Positions 19,260-27,721 of a DNA stretch of 64,000 bases are shown piece after piece. Both the position numbers and the translations under genes were made by a program. The DNA is from Bacteroidia bacterium. Lineage in GTDB: Bacteria > Bacteroidota > Bacteroidia > B-17B0 > Aurantibacillaceae. The stretch's first letter is position 1. Every line of letters begins with the position of its first letter. The stretch lies in assembly GCA_014378485.1 (NCBI GenBank), contig JACMNO010000030.1, positions 1 through 64,000 of the forward strand. Reading direction: 5' to 3'. The notes under the pieces are model-generated. The model did no database searches. It was not told the DNA's origin and saw nothing but the letters and a program-made list of their open reading frames with translations.

Positions 19260-19850
19260 CTAATTAATTTTTCCTAAAAGGCGTGCTACATATTTACCAA
19301 CAATGTCAAATTCCAAATTCACTATATCGTTTACTTTTAAATAGTTAAATACAGTGTGTTCAAATGTATAAGGGATTATACAAACTGAAAACTCATTATT
19401 TTTTGAATTAACTACCGTTAAACTTGTACCATTAATTGTTATGCTTCCTTTTTCTACGGTTATGTTTCCCGCGGTTTGATCGTAAGCGATAGCATACGTC
19501 CAACTGCCTTTGTTGTCAATAATTGAAATCACTTTTCCTGTCTGATCCACATGCCCTTGTACAATATGTCCGTCGAAGCGGCCATTAGCTGGCATACATC
19601 GTTCAATGTTCACATAATTACCAATTTTTAAATTACCTAAATTAGTTTTTTGGAGCGTCTCATCAATGGCGGTTACAGTATATTGATCAGCGTTGATCTT
19701 AACAACAGTCAGGCATACGCCATTATGCGCAACACTTTGGTCAATTTTTAATTCATGGGTAAAAGCGCAGCTAAAAGTAAAATGCACATTCGTATTTTCT
19801 TTTTCAATCGCTTCTACTCTTGCCAGCGTTTCTATAATTCCTGTAAACAT
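19260..19850 (-). CDS. ribE: Riboflavin synthase alpha chain
   Basis: Two tandem lumazine-binding domains are visible. The first starts MFTGIIETLARVEAIE with HNGVCLTVV; the second starts near residue 97 with GHVDQTGKVI and contains INGTSLTVV. The enzyme dismutates two 6,7-dimethyl-8-ribityllumazine molecules to riboflavin. The 196-residue length and the perfect MFTGIIE N-terminus fix the start. It lies between nadB (24 bases downstream) and a large outer-membrane protein gene (17 bases upstream), all on the minus strand. Its product supplies the flavin used by enzymes such as NadB, though co-regulation is only suggested by position. Confidence 0.95.
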   Translation of the reverse strand: MFTGIIETLARVEAIEKENTNVHFTFSCAFTHELKIDQSVAHNGVCLTVVKINADQYTVTAIDETLQKTNLGNLKIGNYVNIERCMPANGRFDGHIVQGHVDQTGKVISIIDNKGSWTYAIAYDQTAGNITVEKGSITINGTSLTVVNSKNNEFSVCIIPYTFEHTVFNYLKVNDIVNLEFDIVGKYVARLLGKIN

Positions 19851-19867
19851 TTTACAAATATACTAAA

Positions 19868-22800
19868 TTAGAAAAACGCCCTTACCTGCGCACCACCTAT
19901 ATTCACGATTTTGCTGTTAGGGGATTTACGCCCATCGTAATTAATGCTAATTTGGATGTTATTTGATAAATTTCTTTGATAACTTAATCCCCATGTGTAG
20001 TTATAACCGATCTTTAGAGCGTTGAGCATTTCATAAGCCACCGGCGTGTTTTCGGGAGCATTATATGATATATTAATAAAATCAGCCTTTCCGGTTATGC
20101 TGCCTTTCTCAACCTGGTTAAATTTAAACTCCAAACCAAAATCATTCAACTCTGCTTTTTCTGATGTTGATGAAGTTACAACATCGGTTTTATTAATCAC
20201 ATTTTGTTTTTTGTTATGCTTGTATAAAACACTAATTCTAAAAGCTGTGTTAGGCTGGTAGCTTAATTTTTGTTCGAAGTCATAAGATTCAATTTTATAA
20301 TTACGGGTACTTAAAAATTCCGATTCAACGGATTTGATACCGTAAATATTAGTACTGTTTAAACTCCATGCTCTTGTTAGGTTCCACCTCCAGCGCCATT
20401 CATGAGTTGTGTTTTCACGTCGCTCAAAGCCATTGGTGAGTAATTGTTTACTTAAATTACTTTGATATGTATAGTCAGTTCCAAATACTGCGGCGCTTTG
20501 GTTAAAGAACAAACTCTGTCGCAACGAATAGTTCATGGCCGTGATTAGAGGGTCGGTTAAGTTAATGTCTGCAGGGTTAAACGTAAATAATTTGCCGTTA
20601 TCATTTGATTTTTTATCTATGCGATAAACAGATTGAGATGCAAAACGGCCGATAAACTTTAATGCTTTACCGGAACTATCCCTTAAAAAAACAGAAGGAC
20701 GCAGGTTCAATGAAAAACTAAACTGATCATGCAATACTTTTACATATTGGCTAGTAGGCGTATAGACTTTAATGTACAAAGCCTGATCGGAAAATTGAGC
20801 GATCTCAAACTCATCAATTTCCTGGGTGCCATTTCCATTATAATCTTTCCAGGCATAGGTTCCTTGGCCGGCCGCCACTAATAAATAATAATATTCTTTT
20901 TTGTTCTCAAGTCCATAACCTGTTTCATAAAAAATGGTTGAGGTAATAAAGCCTTTAATTAAGCGTGGAGAATATTCGACACGACTTAATAAAGTGTTAT
21001 CCGGTTTCAGGTATAAGGGGTTTGCGTTCTTTAAATGTAATTCCCTATACGTAAACACTACTGAAAAAGGATGATTTCTGACACTATTGATATTTGCCGA
21101 GAAGCCGGTGTTTTGTGCAAAGGTAGAGTCTTTTAATATTGAACTGTAAGCCTGTTTGTCCCTGCGCTCTCGATAAAATATTTTGTATAAATTTCCCGAA
21201 GTGTCCTTATTGGTAATATTCGCTTCCCATTCCCAAAACTGGTAGCTCCTCGAAAGCAAACCATCCGATGTACTTTTTCTGAATTTATTTTGCTCGAACT
21301 CATCCAAAAAATTTAACCTGAGTTTCCAAATTGATTGTGAGAAAGAAGCCTTATGCCTATAAAAATCACTAAGCTGTGAATTATAATTACTGGTCAGGTA
21401 AGAACCATTGTAAGTGACGGTGTTAGTTTTAGTATTGTATAAACTCTGTACACCGTGTTTTAAACCATCATAAAACACACCCTCTTTAAAAAAATTAATA
21501 CCGTACAATAATTTCAGTTTATTGTTTTTTTGAATTCCAACCTGAGCAAAACCCACATGTTGATCTGTATTAATTGGCGCGCTAACTGGCCTGTTCCAGT
21601 CACGCTCAAACTCAATGGCCCTGTATCTTTCAATAGGAGTAAAAAATTGCTGCACGTATTCGTAACCTAAATTATACACTGCATTCAAATGTTGTTTGGT
21701 AACTGTATCTTTTTTAATAACGGTTTGGTTATTGCTGTTTACTTTCAAGCCATAACCATCATCGTTCTCTGAATTAAACTTACTGAATGTGTTGATGTCG
21801 TTTTTGGTATAAACCCCTTCAACATCCAACCCATGATTTTTACTGAATTGATAATTAATACCTGTGGTGAACATTTGTTTTTTCTTGGGGGTTACCAAAG
21901 GAATAACGGGCTCATAGTTTCCTTGTAAAATGCCTCCTATAGGCGCTACCCATTTATATACCTTGCCATTGGCGGTTGTTGAAACCTGTATGTAGTAACC
22001 GTTGTTTTCCCCCACGTAACTATATTTTACGCGGTATCTGGCACTGTCGGGATTCGTAGAATGTATAAAAATGCCCTGATAAAGGGAGGATGCAACAATC
22101 GTATCTTTTTTCCAATAAAACACATCAGAAGTATTGAACTCTGCTAATTCAGCACCACTGGTCACTGCTTTGCTTAAAGTATCACCAATATTAAACATGG
22201 TTAATTTTTGAGATCCAGTAAGCGTTTGTTGCAGTGTTTTATTTTTATTATCCTGTTCACCAAAAAAATTGAGGCGTACATTTAATTTATCAGCATCTAT
22301 TTCTTCGCTAAAAAAATAAAGTGAGCGGGCATAGTTTCGTTCAGCATATTGAAATTCAGCAATGATTCGTTTGTCTTTGGTAATGATTCGTTTTGCCGTA
22401 AAGGTTACTTCAGAAGTGTTATAATCAATGATGTAATCATTTTCCTGTCCACGCTGAAGTAATTGTCCGTCAATATAGATTCTTTCTGTTCCTGATAATA
22501 CAATGATGAACTGTTCATTATCTGCGCCCCTTAACCGGTATGGCCCCTGATTGTTTTCGGTTCCTTGGATAATATTTCGCGCAAACTTTCCTTTACTCAC
22601 GGCCCCGCTTACCTGTGTTTTAAACAATACAGTTTTTTTATTAATGGTGTCAGTATAATCATTTGCGAAATAAGCGCCCTGCGACCGTTTATAAAAATTC
22701 ATGAAGTAACTGTTTGGACGCTGTAGCTGAAAATCACCAACAATAAGTTTGGAAGTTTTATTAGATAATTGTACAAATACTTTATCGAATTCCTGCAATT

Positions 22801-23377
22801 GAGCAGTAGTTCCATCGGCCTGAAAAGGAATGTTATCATCCGTTGCAGCCAACAATAAATCCACTTCCTCGGTTAATTTACCGCTCACCTGTAAATTCAA
22901 ACTAGAGTTAACTACTACATCCTGGTTGTTTCCAAAACTGATCCCCCTGCTAATGCTTCCGTTTTTATTGAGCCCATCAGACACAAAAGATTCGCTGGCA
23001 GGTGCTGAGCCGGCAAAAGCTAATGTGAGTGGGTTAATTGGTAAAGACAGGTCTTTGGTTAATTGTGAAACATTTTGATGGTAATATAGCTTTTCAAAAT
23101 TATAAGGAAATGTTTTATAAGAAACCGCCACCGGATCTAGTGGCCTTTTTTTAAAGATAATGGCTTTTAAAGCATAGTTGATTTTATAAGTTGCGGAATC
23201 TACTGACGTATTCTTTACAGATATTTTTACTGTTCCCGGTATTAAACTTAAGCTATCCAGGTATAAGGTATCTGATTTTAGAAAATAATATTTTTGTTTC
23301 AGGTTCGTTTGAGCTTGCGCCCGGACAAAAAGGCCACACAACAAACAACTTATTAAGATAAATCTAAAACTCACCAT
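19868..23377 (-). CDS. Large predicted outer-membrane beta-barrel protein, family not recognised
   Basis: The 1169-residue protein has a signal peptide (FILISCLLCGLFVRAQAQ). Residues of about 135-350 hold the best-conserved-looking part: SRGISFGNNQDVVVNSSLNL, LLLAATDDNIPFQADGTTAQ, then a segment with RIYIDGQLLQRG and DYIIDYNTSEVTFT. Those two stretches recall surface-assembly proteins of the SprA type, but the protein is far shorter than SprA and I would not call it that. The long C-terminal part has many alternating aromatic/polar strands, as in a large beta-barrel, and ends in a Phe (VRAFF), common for outer-membrane barrels. There is no TonB box or plug motif. It runs into ribE 17 bases downstream. 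Function unknown. Confidence 0.7.
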   Translation of the reverse strand: MVSFRFILISCLLCGLFVRAQAQTNLKQKYYFLKSDTLYLDSLSLIPGTVKISVKNTSVDSATYKINYALKAIIFKKRPLDPVAVSYKTFPYNFEKLYYHQNVSQLTKDLSLPINPLTLAFAGSAPASESFVSDGLNKNGSISRGISFGNNQDVVVNSSLNLQVSGKLTEEVDLLLAATDDNIPFQADGTTAQLQEFDKVFVQLSNKTSKLIVGDFQLQRPNSYFMNFYKRSQGAYFANDYTDTINKKTVLFKTQVSGAVSKGKFARNIIQGTENNQGPYRLRGADNEQFIIVLSGTERIYIDGQLLQRGQENDYIIDYNTSEVTFTAKRIITKDKRIIAEFQYAERNYARSLYFFSEEIDADKLNVRLNFFGEQDNKNKTLQQTLTGSQKLTMFNIGDTLSKAVTSGAELAEFNTSDVFYWKKDTIVASSLYQGIFIHSTNPDSARYRVKYSYVGENNGYYIQVSTTANGKVYKWVAPIGGILQGNYEPVIPLVTPKKKQMFTTGINYQFSKNHGLDVEGVYTKNDINTFSKFNSENDDGYGLKVNSNNQTVIKKDTVTKQHLNAVYNLGYEYVQQFFTPIERYRAIEFERDWNRPVSAPINTDQHVGFAQVGIQKNNKLKLLYGINFFKEGVFYDGLKHGVQSLYNTKTNTVTYNGSYLTSNYNSQLSDFYRHKASFSQSIWKLRLNFLDEFEQNKFRKSTSDGLLSRSYQFWEWEANITNKDTSGNLYKIFYRERRDKQAYSSILKDSTFAQNTGFSANINSVRNHPFSVVFTYRELHLKNANPLYLKPDNTLLSRVEYSPRLIKGFITSTIFYETGYGLENKKEYYYLLVAAGQGTYAWKDYNGNGTQEIDEFEIAQFSDQALYIKVYTPTSQYVKVLHDQFSFSLNLRPSVFLRDSSGKALKFIGRFASQSVYRIDKKSNDNGKLFTFNPADINLTDPLITAMNYSLRQSLFFNQSAAVFGTDYTYQSNLSKQLLTNGFERRENTTHEWRWRWNLTRAWSLNSTNIYGIKSVESEFLSTRNYKIESYDFEQKLSYQPNTAFRISVLYKHNKKQNVINKTDVVTSSTSEKAELNDFGLEFKFNQVEKGSITGKADFINISYNAPENTPVAYEMLNALKIGYNYTWGLSYQRNLSNNIQISINYDGRKSPNSKIVNIGGAQVRAFF

Positions 23378-23436
23378 GCTAATAACGGTTTATAAATATA
23401 GAAATTGTATTTTTAAAGCCACAAAAAGGTATTGGA

Positions 23437-24201
23437 ATGAGAATCATTACATATAATGTAAACGGCATACGAGCCGCAATGAATAAAGGATTAGTTGAGT
23501 GGATGAAATCATCTGCGCCAGACGTATTGTGCCTCCAGGAGATTAAAGCAACTCCTGACCAGGTAGATGTGGCACCCTTTGAAGCAATGGGCTATCATTT
23601 ATATTGGTATCCCGCACAAAAGAAAGGATACAGTGGAGTGGCTATTTTTACCAAAATAAAACCAAACCATATTGAATATGGCTGCGGAATTGAACATTAC
23701 GATTTTGAAGGACGTGTGTTAAGGGTGGATTTTGATCATTGCTCGGTTGCAAGCATTTATCACCCAAGTGGCAGCAGTGGTGAAGAAAGACAGGCTTTTA
23801 AAATGAAATGGCTGACTGATTTTCAGAAATATATTGATGGATTGAAGACAACTATTCCAAACCTGATCCTTTGTGGTGATTATAATATTTGCCACAAACC
23901 AATCGATATTCACAATCCAAAATCAAACGCTAATACATCCGGCTTTTTGCCCGAAGAAAGAGAATGGATGGAACAATTTATTCAATCCGGATTTACAGAT
24001 TCATTCAGGCATTTTAACCAGGATCCGCATCAGTATAGTTGGTGGAGTTACAGGGCAGGGTCACGGGGTAAGAACTTAGGCTGGCGGATCGATTATAATT
24101 TAGTGGCTAACCATTTAAATGAAAAACTTCAAAAAGCTGAAATATTACCCGATGCCATGCACAGTGACCATTGCCCGGTAATGTTAGAAATTGGTTTTTA
24201 A
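23437..24201 (+). CDS. xth: Exodeoxyribonuclease III
   Basis: A DNA-repair AP endonuclease/3'-5' exonuclease of the Xth/EEP superfamily. Motifs are YNVNGIRAAMNKG at the N-terminus, CLQEIKA with the metal-binding Glu, GDYNICHKPIDI, and the C-terminal SDHCPVMLEI with the catalytic Asp-His pair. The 254-residue length is standard and no key residue is missing. It is transcribed divergently from the large outer-membrane protein gene, with 59 bases between the start codons. Confidence 0.95.
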   Translation: MRIITYNVNGIRAAMNKGLVEWMKSSAPDVLCLQEIKATPDQVDVAPFEAMGYHLYWYPAQKKGYSGVAIFTKIKPNHIEYGCGIEHYDFEGRVLRVDFDHCSVASIYHPSGSSGEERQAFKMKWLTDFQKYIDGLKTTIPNLILCGDYNICHKPIDIHNPKSNANTSGFLPEEREWMEQFIQSGFTDSFRHFNQDPHQYSWWSYRAGSRGKNLGWRIDYNLVANHLNEKLQKAEILPDAMHSDHCPVMLEIGF

Positions 24202-24334
24202 ACTTATTTCTTACAGAACTTAATTCAAATCTTGCCCAAAACCCCTATAGAATCGGATTTTGACCGCTCATATTAATATAAATTTGAATTTTAACAAATT
24301 TGACTATTAGTTTAGGTTTTTTAGATATTAAGAT

Positions 24335-24342
24335 TATATTTG
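24335..24342 (+). promoter_or_regulatory. Candidate -7 box (TATATTTG) for the peptide-binding lipoprotein gene
   Basis: TATATTTG matches TAnnTTTG and lies 28 bases before the ATG at 24371, a sensible leader length. The nearest upstream TTTG (24299) is about 32 bases away, longer than the usual spacing of roughly 20, so the -33 element is uncertain. Confidence 0.4.
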
Positions 24343-24370
24343 TAGTTAGTAAAAACTTAAGTACTTAGGT

Positions 24371-26140
24371 ATGAAAAAAATATTTATTCCACTACTAGCA
24401 AGCGCGTTTACACTAGGCTTAGCTTCATGTTCATCATGTTCAGACGATTCAAAAAACAACCATAACAGCGAAGAAGGTAAAGGCGGTGTTTATATGGGTG
24501 GAGTTATGAGAATGAATGAAGTTGAAGCTTTCAAAAGCTTAAACCCTATTGCCGTTAATGAAATTGTAGGTTTCCACGTTGGTACTCAATTGTTTGAAGG
24601 ACTCGTGAAATTTGATCAGAATAATTTGTCTATTCAGCCAGCTATAGCTCGTTCATGGGACATTAATGAAAATCAAACTGAATGGATCTTTCATTTACGC
24701 CAAGGAGTTTTGTTTCATCCGGACGCTTGTTTTGCAGATGGAAAAGGTAGAGAGTTAACTGCCACTGATGTGAAATTTTGTTTTGATAAATTATGTACGG
24801 CAGATCCAAATAATGCGCAGTTTGATGTAACTTTCAAAGACCGTGTAATTGGAGCGAACGAATCATTCGAAGCGTCAAAAGCCGGTAAAAATCTGGCTGT
24901 TTCAGGAATTAAAGTAATTAACGATACCACTCTGGCGATTAGCTTAAAATCCCCATTTGCAGGCTTTTTAAATATCATGGCTATGCCGGGATGTTGGATC
25001 TATCCGCAGGAAGCATTAAAAAAATACGGTATTGATTTACGTATTCATCCTGTAGGAACAGGACCTTTCCAGCTTGAAACAGTGAAAGAAGGTGAAGTTC
25101 TGATCATGAAGAAAAATCCGAATTATTACGGTGTTGATAAAGACGGAAATAAATTGCCTTACCTGGATGGATTGAAATATACTTTTATTCGTGAGAAGAA
25201 AGCTGAAATTTTAGAATTCAAATCAGGTAACCTGGATATGGTATACCGTTTACCACCTGAAATTTTTCACGATATTATGGGAGACCTTGAACATGCTAAA
25301 GACCGTAAAACAGAATTCCAGATATTAAGTTCCCCTGCTTTTAATACGAACTACTTAGGGTTTAATTTATCAGGAACTATTTTTAGTAAAAAAGAAACTA
25401 GATTGGCTTTTAATTACGCCATTGATAGACATAAAATTACAGATTTTACGTTACAAGGAGAAGGTACTTCCGGAGATTATGGAATGGTGCCATATGTTGA
25501 TGCATTTGAAAAAGACGGATATGATTTTAAAGGATTAAAAGGCTACAAATTTGATGTAGCTAAAGCGAAAGAATATTTAAAACAAGCCGGTTATCCTGAT
25601 GGAAAGGGATTCCCGAAAGTAACTTTACAAATCAATAGCGGTGGTGGAGATAGGAATGGGTTAATTGCTGAGGTAGTTCAAAAAATGCTTAAGGAAAATT
25701 TGAATGTTGATATTTCTATTAACATTGTTCCTTTCGCAGAGCATATTGAGCAAATCACTTCAGGAAAATCTGATTTCTTCCGTTTCGCCTGGATTGCAGA
25801 TTACCCGGATCCTGAAACATTCTTAACCTTGTTCTATGGAAAGCACGTTCCTGCCAATCCAACAGAAAAATCATTCATTAATTATTTCCGTTTTAAAAAT
25901 GCTCGTTTCGATTCTTTATTTGGCGCCTCTTTCACTGAGCCTGATAAAGCAAAGCGTTATGCACTATTAGCGAAGGCAGAGCAAATTGTTCTTGATGAAG
26001 CTCCGTTCATGCCAATATTCTATGATGAGAACTATCGCCTGGAGCAGTTAAACGTTCGTAATTTTCCTGAAAATGCAATGAACTATATGGATCTTTCAGT
26101 TGTTTACTTAATCCCTAAGGATAAAATGCCTAAAAAGTAA
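24371..26140 (+). CDS. Peptide ABC transporter substrate-binding lipoprotein (SBP_bac_5)
   Basis: The lipobox is LGLASC near residue 20. The mature protein has the family 5 extracellular solute-binding fold: an N-terminal QLFEGLVKFD segment, the PVGTGPFQL motif near residue 230, AFNYAIDRHKI near 350 and the WIADYPDPETFL segment near 475. Such proteins deliver oligopeptides, or sometimes nickel or heme, to an ABC permease. No permease or ATPase gene is adjacent, so it is an orphan. A paralogue of the same architecture lies at 60369. The transcript ends at a perfect hairpin 22 bases after the stop codon. Confidence 0.9.
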   Translation: MKKIFIPLLASAFTLGLASCSSCSDDSKNNHNSEEGKGGVYMGGVMRMNEVEAFKSLNPIAVNEIVGFHVGTQLFEGLVKFDQNNLSIQPAIARSWDINENQTEWIFHLRQGVLFHPDACFADGKGRELTATDVKFCFDKLCTADPNNAQFDVTFKDRVIGANESFEASKAGKNLAVSGIKVINDTTLAISLKSPFAGFLNIMAMPGCWIYPQEALKKYGIDLRIHPVGTGPFQLETVKEGEVLIMKKNPNYYGVDKDGNKLPYLDGLKYTFIREKKAEILEFKSGNLDMVYRLPPEIFHDIMGDLEHAKDRKTEFQILSSPAFNTNYLGFNLSGTIFSKKETRLAFNYAIDRHKITDFTLQGEGTSGDYGMVPYVDAFEKDGYDFKGLKGYKFDVAKAKEYLKQAGYPDGKGFPKVTLQINSGGGDRNGLIAEVVQKMLKENLNVDISINIVPFAEHIEQITSGKSDFFRFAWIADYPDPETFLTLFYGKHVPANPTEKSFINYFRFKNARFDSLFGASFTEPDKAKRYALLAKAEQIVLDEAPFMPIFYDENYRLEQLNVRNFPENAMNYMDLSVVYLIPKDKMPKK

Positions 26141-26161
26141 CCAGGGCAAAAATATTTATAT

Positions 26162-26193
26162 AAAGAAGCCTTCTGAATTCAGAAGGCTTCTTT
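26162..26193. terminator. Bidirectional rho-independent terminator
   Basis: A perfect palindrome with 14-bp arms, AAAGAAGCCTTCTG and CAGAAGGCTTCTTT, around an AATT loop, with T-rich flanks on both strands. It separates the convergent substrate-binding protein gene (plus) and the P-loop protein gene (minus, stop at 26198). Confidence 0.88.
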
Positions 26194-26197
26194 ATTT

Positions 26198-26611
26198 TTA
26201 AAATAATTTCAATTTATATTTTTCCGCCATTTTTTGTAGTTGCTCATCACTCACACCATGTGTGTTTTTATTATTGTGGTAATTTTCTACTGTTACAACA
26301 AACAAATTATACTTAAATTTCTTTGCTAATTTGAAGTAAGGCTCAAACTCCCAGTCCATCGTAAAGGTATTATGCACAAACACTTTTGATATCACCTGCT
26401 GCATGGCGTCGTGTGTTAATGTTTCACACTGTTTGTAAGCCAAATGGTTGTTTTGAAAATTGAAGATATATTCCCCGGTAATTTCATTAGTAAAATAATC
26501 ATCCACGGAAAAAACAGGATAAGTGTTATTTTCAGAAAGTACTTTTGCTAATGTTGTTTTGCCGCTACCGGGTAATCCGCGTAAAAGAATTAAGGAGTAT
26601 TCATTGAGCAT
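26198..26611 (-). CDS. Small P-loop kinase-like ATPase
   Basis: A compact 137-residue protein starting MLNEYSLILLRGLPGSGKTT. The Walker A motif (GLPGSGKT) is near residue 12, followed by SVDDYFTN, whose DD is the usual catalytic/Mg-binding pair of the polynucleotide-kinase-like AAA_33 family. The later VHNTFTMDWEFEPYFKLA matches the N4BP2-type kinase domain. Substrate unknown: small molecule, nucleotide or RNA end. It is a complete single-domain protein, with no nuclease or phosphatase partner nearby. Confidence 0.8.
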   Translation of the reverse strand: MLNEYSLILLRGLPGSGKTTLAKVLSENNTYPVFSVDDYFTNEITGEYIFNFQNNHLAYKQCETLTHDAMQQVISKVFVHNTFTMDWEFEPYFKLAKKFKYNLFVVTVENYHNNKNTHGVSDEQLQKMAEKYKLKLF

Positions 26612-26671
26612 AAAAAATTTATTTTATCTGTATAAAGATAAAAGAATTACTTATCGAAAACGAACCTGGGC

Positions 26672-27709
26672 TTAAAAGAACCGTGAAGTAGTTGCCCCTC
26701 TTCTGTATGTATCAAAAGCATACCTTAAAGAGATCTCATAGCCACCCTTTGTGTTGGAAACGGTTTTTAATTGAGATAAGTTAACATCATAGCTAAACCC
26801 AATTGCGCAACTGTTGTATTCCAATTTAATAAGTCCGATGAAAGCATCCTTTGCTCTGTAATACCCACCCAAAGAAATCGCAGTGAATTTTTTAATACCG
26901 GTATATTTTGAATCTCCTTGGATAATATATTGTGCTGTTAATCCAGGTGTGATCTCTTTAGTAGGGCCTTGTAAAAAAACTATGTATGATGGTTTTAAAA
27001 CTATGTTGGAATTTGGTATGCCAATAGCAGCGTCTCCGTGAAAAACGTACTTCATGTATAAACGGGTGGCGTCACCATAAAATGAATACGCTGGTTGGTG
27101 AGGATGAAATATGGCAACCCCAAGATTTAACCTCTTGGCATTATTGGCGGTCATATACATTTCATGTGAACCGAAACTGTATTGTACACCCGCACCAATA
27201 TCGATAAAATTAAAGTTGAGTGCCTGGGTTGATTCTCCACTAGGTCTTCCGGCATTATAGGCAAGCCCGTCATATTGATTGGACCAACTATAAGAATTTG
27301 TATTAATGCTTCGCTGAACAAACCCGCACATTAAACCGGCAGAGATCAGGTTGTTTTTATTGATAAGTACCATCCCTGATAATGAAAAATTAATTTGAGT
27401 TGTTTTAATTTGTCCTGCTCCTGCTTTATCCGAAAAAAAATCAAGACCAATACCCAGATGATTTTTTTTCTTTTTTAATAACCTCCCGTCAGCAGTTACA
27501 GCAATGGTTTTAAATGGTGCATTGACGCTTTGCCATTGCGATTTATAGTTAGCAATGACTCTGACTTCATGCGGCACACCAACATTAGCAGGATTAAGCA
27601 GCACCGGAGTTTCATCGAACTGAGAGAAATGGATATCCTGGGCAATAACAAAGCCGTTCGTAAGTATGATCGCTGTAAAGGCTATTGTTGTTTTTAATAT
27701 TGTTTTCAT
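26672..27709 (-). CDS. PorP/SprF family type IX secretion-associated outer-membrane protein
   Basis: A signal peptide (ending FVIAQDIHFSQF) leads into the PorP/SprF signature: DIHFSQFDETPVLLNPAN, then RVIANYKSQWQSV. The rest is a predicted 12-14-strand barrel with regular beta alternation. In Flavobacterium, SprF is needed to display the adhesin SprB, and PorP-like proteins pair with type B-sorted T9SS cargo. Here the gene follows the giant type B-sorted SprB-repeat protein by 12 bases, the same pairing. The barrel probably anchors or helps deliver that cargo. I leave the symbol blank because PorP/SprF paralogues are numerous in each genome. Confidence 0.92.
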   Translation of the reverse strand: MKTILKTTIAFTAIILTNGFVIAQDIHFSQFDETPVLLNPANVGVPHEVRVIANYKSQWQSVNAPFKTIAVTADGRLLKKKKNHLGIGLDFFSDKAGAGQIKTTQINFSLSGMVLINKNNLISAGLMCGFVQRSINTNSYSWSNQYDGLAYNAGRPSGESTQALNFNFIDIGAGVQYSFGSHEMYMTANNAKRLNLGVAIFHPHQPAYSFYGDATRLYMKYVFHGDAAIGIPNSNIVLKPSYIVFLQGPTKEITPGLTAQYIIQGDSKYTGIKKFTAISLGGYYRAKDAFIGLIKLEYNSCAIGFSYDVNLSQLKTVSNTKGGYEISLRYAFDTYRRGATTSRFF

Positions 27710-27721
27710 GTTCTTAGTATG

